From the NCBI GenBank assembly GCA_018400565.1, contig JAGYMP010000083.1, positions 1 through 7,357 of the forward strand: a stretch of 7,357 nucleotides of DNA, read 5' to 3'. The stretch comes from Bacilli bacterium (GTDB lineage: Bacteria > Bacillota_I > Bacilli_A > Izemoplasmatales > Hujiaoplasmataceae). Positions 1 to 5,058 of the stretch are shown one piece after another (position 1 is the stretch's first letter; each line of letters opens with the position of its first letter). The position numbers and the translations under genes were made by a program. A model generated the notes under the pieces. The model saw only the letters and a program-made list of their open reading frames with translations. It was not told where the DNA came from and did not search any database.

Positions 1-701
1 CCGTCATGAAAAAAGCCATTGACACCGGGCTTAACCAAGAAGGTTACTTACCAGGTGTGTTGAAAGTCAGACGCAAAGCAAAAGCCATCTACAACAACCA
101 CGACACCCATGTCGATTCACAGCTTCGTCTGATCAGTGCCTATGCTTATGCCGTCGGTGAAATCAACGCCTCGGGCGGAAAAGTCGTCACCGCCCCCACG
201 TGCGGGGCGAGCGGTGTGCTTCCCGCTGTTCTTTATTACTTGTACGATCAGGAAAAATACCCTGAACATGACATCATCAATGTCATGGCCACCGCCGGGA
301 TCATCGGCAATGTCGTCCGTGCAAACGGATCGATCAGCGGTGCGGAAGCCGGATGCCAGGCCGAAATCGGCACAGCCTGTTCCATGGCCGCTGCGGCATA
401 CGCGGATTTGAAGACAAACGACCTTGACATCATCGATTACGCGGCGGAAATCGCCTTGGAGCACCATCTCGGGCTGACCTGCGATCCCGTCGAAGGTTAT
501 GTGCAGATCCCCTGTATCGAACGCAACGCCGTAGGGGCCCACCGGGCCATCAATGCCGGAGAACTCGCCCAATTCTTACCGAGCACACAGATGATTTCCT
601 TTGACACGGTCGTTGACGCGATGCTTGACACGGGCAGGGACCTCCATGATGCCTACAGAGAAACAAGCGGCGGCGGGCTGGCCAAGAAATTCAAAAAGTG
701 A
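1..701 (+). CDS. sdaAA: L-serine dehydratase, iron-sulfur-dependent, alpha subunit (5' partial)
   Basis: This enzyme deaminates L-serine to pyruvate and ammonia in the cytoplasm using a [4Fe-4S] cluster. The reading frame is open to the window edge (first full codon at base 3). The Met at base 6 is internal, because the family's alpha subunit is about 290-300 residues and only 232 are visible. Counting that Met as 1, the visible motifs are TAPTCGASG (63-70), NGSISGAEAGCQAE (107-120), LGLTCDPV (155-162), IPCIERNA (168-175) and YRETSGGGLA (217-226). C117, C159 and C170 have spacings of 42 and 11, matching the three cluster-binding cysteines known in this family. The beta subunit gene (sdaAB) would be expected just upstream, outside the window. 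A single-chain form is possible but cannot be judged here. The gene ends with TGA and converges on hom across a hairpin terminator. The family assignment is very secure. Confidence 0.95.
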   Translation, partial: VMKKAIDTGLNQEGYLPGVLKVRRKAKAIYNNHDTHVDSQLRLISAYAYAVGEINASGGKVVTAPTCGASGVLPAVLYYLYDQEKYPEHDIINVMATAGIIGNVVRANGSISGAEAGCQAEIGTACSMAAAAYADLKTNDLDIIDYAAEIALEHHLGLTCDPVEGYVQIPCIERNAVGAHRAINAGELAQFLPSTQMISFDTVVDAMLDTGRDLHDAYRETSGGGLAKKFKK

Positions 702-711
702 ATCATCCATC

Positions 712-741
712 AAAAAAAGGACATCAGGGGATGCCCTTTTT
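712..741. terminator. Bidirectional intrinsic terminator between sdaAA and hom
   Basis: An A-rich arm at 714-725 pairs with 730-741 around an AGGG loop (726-729). The core is CATC/GATG and GG/CC with one A-C mismatch, flanked by A and T runs on either side. It lies 10 bases after the sdaAA stop and 20 bases after the hom stop on the other strand. The flanking A/T runs give a U-tract in both directions, so it probably ends both convergent transcripts. Confidence 0.8.
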
Positions 742-761
742 AAAATCGTTCCTCATGCCTG

Positions 762-1847
762 TCATCCGTTAAGAACACGGGCAAAACACGTGATCGTATC
801 ATCACGGATGACGGTATCAAAGGTCGTTGGGCCGATTGTTGTGAACTTCCCGTTTCTCTCAATTAAAAAGTGATATTTGACCATGTCCCGATCGACGGGA
901 AGCTGGTTGTCACGGCATACCGTGTAATCAACATGATCCGCAATTTTTAAGAGATCATAGATGATGGCGGAAGCCGTCGGATAACGACCTGCCCCCTGTC
1001 CAAAAAAAGACATCGTCTTGTGGTACATACCTTCAAGGGCAACCATGTTCATTTCCTCATCCACAGAAGCAAACCGTTGATTCTGATTGATAATCACGGG
1101 AGCGACATGAATCATCAGTCGGTCTTTCTCTTTTATGGCCGCTGCCAGATAGCGTATCATCTTCCCTTGGTTTTTCACATAGTCGTAAAACGCTTGACTC
1201 AGATGGCCGAGGGGCACACGAATGATGTCTTTTTCATTGACGTTTGTGTGAAAAGCGATGGTTGATAAGATACCGATTTTACGCATCGCATCATAGCCGT
1301 CCATGTCATCGGCAGAACCGGTTTCAATGTATCCGTTTTTTTCGGCCAGTTTATACGCACAATCAAAAACCATCCCATCACGGAAAATCTTTGACAAAAT
1401 AAAATTGGTCGAACCGTTGAGGATTCCTTCGATTTTTGTGATGTGATTGTACTTTGCGATCGTGTTCAGAGGATCTAAAAGTGACATGGCCGCACACACA
1501 CTCGCCTCATAACGAAACATCAAACCCCGCTTTTCAGCAAGCTTGCTCAACTCATCAAAATGTGCGAACACCACGGCTTTGTTGGCGGTGATGACGTGTT
1601 TGTCATGCAAAAACGCGCGTTTGATATAATCATAAGCGACATCAATCCCGCCGATCGTCTCGATCACGACATCGACTGTATCATCGTTGACAATATGATC
1701 GATTGATTCGGCAAATGGTGCATCCTCCCGATGTTTATCAGGGTTTTTCACCAACACATGTTTGATGTTGTATGCCGGAAAATCGTTTCGGATGATGTCA
1801 TAAACTCCTTTTCCGACTGTGCCGAGTCCAAGCAATGCAATGTTCAT
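762..1847 (-). CDS. hom: Homoserine dehydrogenase, short form without ACT domain
   Basis: This enzyme reduces L-aspartate-4-semialdehyde to L-homoserine with NAD(P)H, the branch point to threonine and methionine. The 361 residues show a Rossmann motif GLGTVG (7-12), TANKAVV with Lys90, GILNGSTNFIL (141-151), GYIETG with Glu175, DMDGYDAMRK with Asp186 and Lys190 (equivalents of the yeast enzyme's catalytic Asp219 and Lys223), and GQGAGRYPTASAI (283-295). The usual glycine-rich SVGGGIPI segment is replaced by SVCAAMSLL (116-124). Many Bacillota enzymes run to about 430 residues with a C-terminal ACT regulatory domain; this one stops right after the catalytic fold. The ATG start is supported by AAAGGGGAG (1855-1863) a few bases upstream. 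The gene has its own promoter and no co-transcribed neighbour. The stop is TGA. Confidence 0.93.
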   Translation of the reverse strand: MNIALLGLGTVGKGVYDIIRNDFPAYNIKHVLVKNPDKHREDAPFAESIDHIVNDDTVDVVIETIGGIDVAYDYIKRAFLHDKHVITANKAVVFAHFDELSKLAEKRGLMFRYEASVCAAMSLLDPLNTIAKYNHITKIEGILNGSTNFILSKIFRDGMVFDCAYKLAEKNGYIETGSADDMDGYDAMRKIGILSTIAFHTNVNEKDIIRVPLGHLSQAFYDYVKNQGKMIRYLAAAIKEKDRLMIHVAPVIINQNQRFASVDEEMNMVALEGMYHKTMSFFGQGAGRYPTASAIIYDLLKIADHVDYTVCRDNQLPVDRDMVKYHFLIERNGKFTTIGPTTFDTVIRDDTITCFARVLNG

Positions 1848-1854
1848 GGCACTT

Positions 1855-1863
1855 CTCCCCTTT
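1855..1863 (-). promoter_or_regulatory. Ribosome binding site of hom
   Basis: The minus strand reads AAAGGGGAG, seven bases before the ATG at 1845-1847. This fixes the start codon, and the predicted leader is only about 25 bases. Confidence 0.8.
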
Positions 1864-1875
1864 CATGATATCATG
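1864..1875. promoter_or_regulatory. Palindromic candidate operator at the hom start site (copy 1)
   Basis: CATGATATCATG is a perfect 12-bp palindrome lying just downstream of the hom -10 and covering the predicted transcription start. This is a position where a bound repressor would block initiation. A wider version, CCTTTCATGATATCATGTT (1859-1877), is repeated nearby at 1921-1936 with a 3-base deletion. The regulator is unknown. Confidence 0.5.
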
Positions 1876-1878
1876 TTG

Positions 1879-1908
1879 ATTATACCACGCCTCACCTCTG
1901 CTGAGCAA
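1879..1908 (-). promoter_or_regulatory. hom promoter (extended -10)
   Basis: The minus strand carries a perfect TATAAT at 1879-1884 preceded by TGG, giving an extended -10 (TGnTATAAT). A weak -35, TTGCTC (1903-1908), lies 18 bases further upstream. Transcription should start near 1871-1873, about 25 bases before the hom ATG and inside the palindrome at 1864-1875. An extended -10 promoter does not need a strong -35, so the call is good. Confidence 0.75.
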
Positions 1909-1920
1909 GGTATCCCGTGT

Positions 1921-1936
1921 CCTTTCATATCATGTT
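1921..1936. repeat. Palindrome-related repeat upstream of hom promoter (copy 2)
   Basis: CCTTTCATATCATGTT matches the element at 1859-1877 except for a 3-base deletion in the centre. It lies about 13 bases upstream of the weak -35 of hom, a plausible second contact site for the same protein. Its dyad is degenerate, so it is less convincing than copy 1. Confidence 0.4.
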
Positions 1937-1943
1937 TTCCAAT

Positions 1944-1974
1944 AAAAAAAAGCCGAATGAAATCCGACTTTTTT
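1944..1974 (-). terminator. Intrinsic terminator of the cold-shock gene
   Basis: The arms 1946-1957 and 1963-1974 form a 12-bp stem around a 5-base loop. On the minus strand the two non-Watson-Crick positions become G-U pairs, while on the plus strand they are A-C mismatches, so the structure is built for the minus-strand transcript. A U-tract follows at 1944-1951. It separates the csp transcript from the hom promoter downstream. Confidence 0.85.
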
Positions 1975-1985
1975 CATGATATCAT
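1975..1985. repeat. Palindrome-related repeat between csp stop and its terminator (copy 3)
   Basis: CATGATATCAT reproduces 11 of the 12 bases of the palindrome at 1864-1875 and is likewise preceded by TTT. It sits between the cold-shock gene stop codon (1990-1992) and that gene's terminator hairpin, about 90 bases upstream of the hom start site. Confidence 0.4.
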
Positions 1986-1989
1986 TGTC

Positions 1990-2187
1990 TTAGACGCTGA
2001 CGATGTTGGATGCCTGGGGTCCTTTGGGACCTTCGGTGATGTCAAACGTCACTTCGTCGCCTTCATCAAGCGATTTGAAACCGTCTTGTTGGATTTCGGA
2101 AAAATGTGCAAACACATCATTTCCGTCTTCGCCCGTGATGAAGCCATAGCCTTTTTCAGCATTGAACCATTTCACTTTGCCTTGCAT
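1990..2187 (-). CDS. Cold-shock protein, CspA family
   Basis: A 65-residue single cold-shock domain, the usual length for the family. It binds single-stranded RNA or DNA and acts as an RNA chaperone in the cytoplasm. The visible motifs are RNP1 KGYGFI (12-17) and RNP2 VFAHF (25-29), with the typical start GKVKWFN (3-9) and end GPQASNI (56-62). The frame is open further upstream, but a perfect AGGAGGT (2195-2201) fixes the start at the ATG 2185-2187. The gene stands alone, with its own promoter and terminator. Its predicted leader of about 67 bases contains a sequence complementary to the ribosome binding site. Paralogues cannot be told apart (cspA, cspB, cspC and so on), so no symbol is given. 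Confidence 0.96.
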   Translation of the reverse strand: MQGKVKWFNAEKGYGFITGEDGNDVFAHFSEIQQDGFKSLDEGDEVTFDITEGPKGPQASNIVSV

Positions 2188-2191
2188 GTTC

Positions 2192-2202
2192 GTTACCTCC
2201 TC
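2192..2202 (-). promoter_or_regulatory. Strong Shine-Dalgarno of the cold-shock gene
   Basis: The minus strand reads GAGGAGGTAAC, with AGGAGGT at 2195-2201 seven bases before the ATG. Bases 2192-2199 are perfectly complementary to 2241-2248 in the same leader, so this site can be hidden by base pairing. Confidence 0.85.
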
Positions 2203-2240
2203 GTTCTTTATTCGATGTCCATAGCCGTTTAACGATAATT

Positions 2241-2248
2241 GAGGTAAC
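2241..2248 (-). promoter_or_regulatory. Candidate anti-Shine-Dalgarno element in the csp leader
   Basis: The minus strand reads GTTACCTC, the exact complement of GAGGTAAC at the ribosome binding site (2192-2199). A G-U pair can extend the helix by one. The 41-base loop between the two arms has little strong structure of its own. The element would lie about 7-14 bases into the mRNA if transcription starts near 2254. Confidence 0.5.
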
Positions 2249-2260
2249 ATAGTTAACAAA

Positions 2261-2266
2261 ATTATA
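2261..2266 (-). promoter_or_regulatory. -10 box of the cold-shock gene promoter
   Basis: A perfect TATAAT on the minus strand places the start near 2254 and gives a leader of about 67 bases. No convincing -35 is seen at the ideal distance: TTGATC (2281-2286) is only 14 bases away and TTTGAT (2282-2287) 15. The upstream sequence is A/T rich. Confidence 0.6.
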
Positions 2267-2373
2267 TTCAACGTTTATCTGATCAAATTCTATGATACAC
2301 CATTTTCAGGAAAACACAAGTGAAATCACTCGTTTTTATTGTTTTTCTTTCATTTGTTTGAAACATACCGCAC

Positions 2374-2409
2374 AAAAAAAAGGAATCTCCGCTGAGAAGC
2401 GGAGATTCC
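2374..2409 (-). terminator. Intrinsic terminator of the hydrolase gene
   Basis: A perfect 12-bp stem pairs 2382-2393 with 2398-2409 around a GAGA tetraloop. On the minus strand it is followed by eight Us (2374-2381). It begins 25 bases after the hydrolase stop codon and is a textbook strong terminator for that gene. Confidence 0.95.
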
Positions 2410-2434
2410 AAGGAGATTAATCATAGCGATGTGA

Positions 2435-4507
2435 TCAACCGAGCGTCAGTTGATACACACATGTGTTCGCAAGCGTGATCAACGTGAAAAACACAGTTGT
2501 GAAAAATACACCTGCCCAGATGTGTCCGGTTTTCATCGCAAACCGTCTTAAAATGATACCGGCAATCACAAGTGTCGGCACCAAACCCATCGCCAAAATA
2601 CCGCTGAGCGAAAAACCAGGGAAGGCTGCGACGCCTGTTTTATAAAGTGTAAAGTATTGGTAAATCAAAAACAGAACGACAGGTGCCGCCAACAAGAAGG
2701 CCGCCAACAGATCGCCGAGCCAGCCTTTGATCTTCCGTGTGTTCACGAAAATCGCGACACCGGCAGCGAAGAAATAGATGAAAAGAAGCGGCATGTATTT
2801 GAGTGCGGCCCCAAATTGCTGGGAGTTGAAGATTTTGATCGCATACGTGTAAAAACGGAAATCCGTCAGGAACACCCATTCGACGATCCCCACAAGCAAA
2901 ATCAAAGAGAATGCCAACACAAGCGCAACCAAAAATCCGGCAATGATCTGTCCGGCGGATGCTTTCAACCCGTAAGTATTCTCATCGTTACCCTCACCCG
3001 CGGTAAACATCGGTGTCGTGGTAAAAACAATCAATAACAACAACAATCCGGCTGACATCGCCCAGTACACGATCGTGTTCACTGACGGTGCGCTCCAATA
3101 GACGACATCCGTGATGATGTCGGTATGTGTGAGAAGCCAGCGATAAGCAAGTGCCACGAAGACAATCAAAAGTGCTCCCGTGGTAACACGTCTTGCTTTT
3201 TTGACCATGCCGTTATCTTTGACGATGGCCATAATCCACACGGCAAGTGTCACAAAGCCCGCAGCCCCAATGACATAATACATGAAATCAGCCAACGGCG
3301 TAAGTTCCATGCGGTCCATGAAGTAAGGCAGGAAATAAGCCCCGAGCAATGTTGCGACCATGATAATCAGGAACTTGAGTCCCTTTGCAGATCCGGTCGT
3401 CTGTGGTTCGACATCGGTCTCTTCAGTCACCGCATCGGTTTCTTCGTCCTTCTTCGTCATGTTGAAGACGGGAAGTTTGATTAAAAGAGCAAATCCGGCG
3501 AACATCATGCCGACAAGCGCAAGCAATCCAATCAAAGTAAATCCTTCCTTAAGCCACCATGTCTGTCCGGTCTTGCCGGTTGTGATGCCATGGTCTTCCA
3601 AATCGCCTAAGTCATACAGGTTAAACTGATACTCAAAAGCTTCTTCGAAGAATTCAATCGTGTCGGCGCCGGTTTTAAGTGACCAGGTTTGTTGCGGATG
3701 CGTCTCATCCGGAGTGTAAATGACGCGCTGCCCGCCGTCCATGGTGTAATAGACTCCGGCTTTGGCGGTTCCTTCGTCATCACGTCCAAGAAATTTGAGT
3801 CCGACTTCATCCTCGGTGTAATCCTTGTAGATGACACTGCCAACGGGATCGGCACTATTGTCATAGAAAAACTGATCCCAGTGTGCGGCAATGACACCCG
3901 CAGAACGCGGTCCAAAAAATGAATAGGGATCATCGAAGCCGTAAATATAACGGAAGTCCGCACCGACCGGTAACGCGGCGGCAATCTTGCGGTATCCGTT
4001 CGTCGCTGCGTCTATCTCATCAAAGATGACGGCATATTCCGATGAGTATCCGCCCATTGAATGGCCGCTGACACCAATCATGCCGTTGCCCGCGTCATCC
4101 TTGAGCACGAAATCCTAGTCATACATGTATTGCACAGCATCATAAACCGCATTGACATAAAAACTGAATGCCGACGGCGTCTCCCAGGTCGAATCCCCGT
4201 GGTCATACATGTCGAACGCCAACACGACATAACCGCGTCTTGAAAGTTCGATCCCGGCGATTTCCTGCATCTCGGCATTGTTGAGATACCCGTGCGTCGT
4301 TACGATCGCCGGAGCGGGATTGTCTGCATCAACATCCCTCGGACGGTATAAATAACCGCTTAATTCACCCCGTTCGGTCTCAAAACTCACTTTGTCGACA
4401 TCAACGGAAAAAAATGAGTTTTGTACCAAGGTCGCCGCGAAACTGCTCACAACAACCACCACAAAAAGAACAATCAGCCATTTCAAAGGTTTTGACAATG
4501 ATTTCAA
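2435..4507 (-). pseudogene. Membrane-anchored alpha/beta hydrolase with polytopic C-terminus, interrupted by an in-frame TAG
   Basis: One continuous frame of 690 codons, broken only by TAG at codon 131 (4115-4117). The TTG start (4505-4507) is chosen because AAAGGAGGAG lies just upstream. Residues 10-26 form a membrane anchor after a basic N-terminus. About residues 40-300 form an alpha/beta hydrolase domain, predicted extracellular, with HG (72-73), FDMYDHGDS (98-106) and the nucleophile elbow GHSMGG (Ser150). Asp211 (AHWDQFF) and His270 (DETHPQQ) are candidate triad partners. Ten further hydrophobic helices follow at about 324-346, 376-395, 408-429, 443-460, 477-498, 519-547, 571-589, 596-620, 634-655 and 664-686, with an acidic cytoplasmic loop after the first. 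The substrate is unknown. Termination at TAG would leave 130 residues without the nucleophile. No frameshift is present and both halves still look constrained, so a very recent nonsense change, readthrough or a sequencing error are all possible. The final stop is TGA. Confidence 0.82.
4115..4117 (-). other. In-frame TAG (amber) codon inside the hydrolase gene
   Basis: The codon order on the minus strand is TAC ATG TAT GAC TAG GAT TTC GTG CTC. The frame before and after is the same, with the conserved GHSMGG motif 19 codons downstream. One transition from CAG (Gln), or one change from AAG, GAG, TGG or TAC/TAT, would explain it. All seven genuine stops in the window are TGA or TAA. A GTG at 4106-4108 with a weak AGGA in front could allow restart, but the product would lack the anchor and the N-terminal part of the fold. 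Confidence 0.9.
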
Positions 4508-4512
4508 TATAC

Positions 4513-4521
4513 TCTCCTCCT
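4513..4521 (-). promoter_or_regulatory. Ribosome binding site fixing a TTG start for the hydrolase
   Basis: The minus strand reads AGGAGGAG, preceded by an A-run, about seven or eight bases before TTG at 4505-4507. The in-frame ATG at 4591 has only a weak, distant GAGG and would translate the leader hairpin, so the TTG start is preferred. Confidence 0.75.
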
Positions 4522-4558
4522 TTTTTTGTTTGAACAAAAATGAATTGTCAAACCATAT

Positions 4559-4608
4559 AAAAAACCGCAAGCAAAAACATCCTGGTCCCATGATATTTTC
4601 CTCGCGGT
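4559..4608 (-). terminator. Intrinsic-terminator-like hairpin in the hydrolase leader (possible attenuator)
   Basis: On the minus strand, 4608-4601 (ACCGCGAG) pairs with 4571-4564 (CTTGCGGT, one G-U). After a small 1x2 internal loop, 4599-4592 (AAAATATC) pairs with 4581-4574 (GATGTTTT, one G-U), leaving a 10-base loop. Six Us follow at 4564-4559. It lies after the predicted hydrolase promoter and about 50 bases before its start codon. It could therefore act as an attenuator, or as the end of the upstream redox operon. No known riboswitch class was recognised. Confidence 0.65.
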
Positions 4609-4640
4609 CTCTATCGCATCTTAAGTTTTCATCGTTTATT

Positions 4641-4670
4641 ATTTTAGCACGGTTTTACAACGCATGTCAA
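4641..4670 (-). promoter_or_regulatory. Promoter of the hydrolase gene
   Basis: The minus strand has a perfect TTGACA (4665-4670), an 18-base spacer and TAAAAT (4641-4646) preceded by TGC, an extended -10. The predicted start is near 4634, giving a leader of about 127 bases. The promoter begins 22 bases after the stop codon of the redox operon. Confidence 0.75.
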
Positions 4671-4692
4671 CAGGATGTGCAAAAAAAAGTCA

Positions 4693-5058
4693 TTATTTAT
4701 TCACGCTTGCCTTTGACTTCACCGGTTTTGTCAATATGACATCAACACCTGTGTCACAGACATCCTCGATCACGACATCTCCGATCTCAAGCGGTTCATC
4801 CACGGTAACGTTGTTGATGGCATCCATCACATCGAAGATCTTACCCTTGGGAACCGCCTCTTTTGTCTTGCAGCTGATGCGGGGACGCTCGGGAAACACG
4901 GTTTTCACTGTCGAGGTCACGATGCGTTTTGGATCATGCATTTCTTCTTCGACGTATTTTTTCCCGCGGATACATCCGTAACCTTCGATTGTCCCCTCAT
5001 CGTCGACGGTGATATGGCATCCGCGCGGACAGACGATGCAGATGAATTCCTTCTTCAT
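4693..5058 (-). CDS. DUF1667 family cysteine-rich redox protein
   Basis: A 121-residue soluble protein of the DUF1667 family, the usual third partner of GlpA-like and pyridine-nucleotide oxidoreductases in anaerobic Gram-positive bacteria. The N-terminus has C-x2-C-x3-C (Cys7, Cys10, Cys14) and a further Cys29 in GYGCIRGKKY, a pattern suited to a metal or Fe-S site. Cys63 and Cys101 lie later. DPKRIVTSTVK (42-52) is a typical family segment. It is probably an electron-transfer or structural subunit of the complex encoded with its two neighbours; no catalytic role is visible. Its ATG overlaps the upstream stop by four bases (ATGA) and has its own GGAGGT (5065-5070). The stop is TAA. A 6-bp AAGTCA/TGACTT pairing with a following U-run at 4681-4688 is a weak possible terminator. 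Confidence 0.88.
   Translation of the reverse strand: MKKEFICIVCPRGCHITVDDEGTIEGYGCIRGKKYVEEEMHDPKRIVTSTVKTVFPERPRISCKTKEAVPKGKIFDVMDAINNVTVDEPLEIGDVVIEDVCDTGVDVILTKPVKSKASVNK

Noticed and set aside
2188..2271. N-terminal extension of the cold-shock gene to an upstream ATG, giving 93 residues
   Set aside because: The extra 28 residues do not resemble cold-shock proteins and cover the leader and Shine-Dalgarno. The ATG at 2187 has a perfect ribosome site and gives the normal 65-residue length.
2319..2330. AGTGA-AA-TCACT short inverted repeat upstream of the csp promoter
   Set aside because: Only 5-base arms, a single copy and no clear relation to the promoter. Chance occurrence in A/T-rich DNA is likely.
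4508..4591. ATG at 4591 as the hydrolase start
   Set aside because: It would translate the terminator-like hairpin and U-tract and has only a weak, distant GAGG. TTG at 4507 follows AGGAGGAG at good spacing and directly begins the basic-plus-hydrophobic anchor.
4565..4640. T-box riboswitch, because ACCGCG occurs in the hydrolase leader
   Set aside because: The rest of the T-box sequence (AGGGUGG before ACCGCG) and room for a stem I specifier domain are missing between the predicted start site and the hairpin.
4681..4688. U-run after the DUF1667 gene as a strong operon terminator
   Set aside because: Only a 6-bp stem with a loop of about 20 bases can precede it, so it is at best weak. The hairpin at 4559-4608 may serve as the true end instead.
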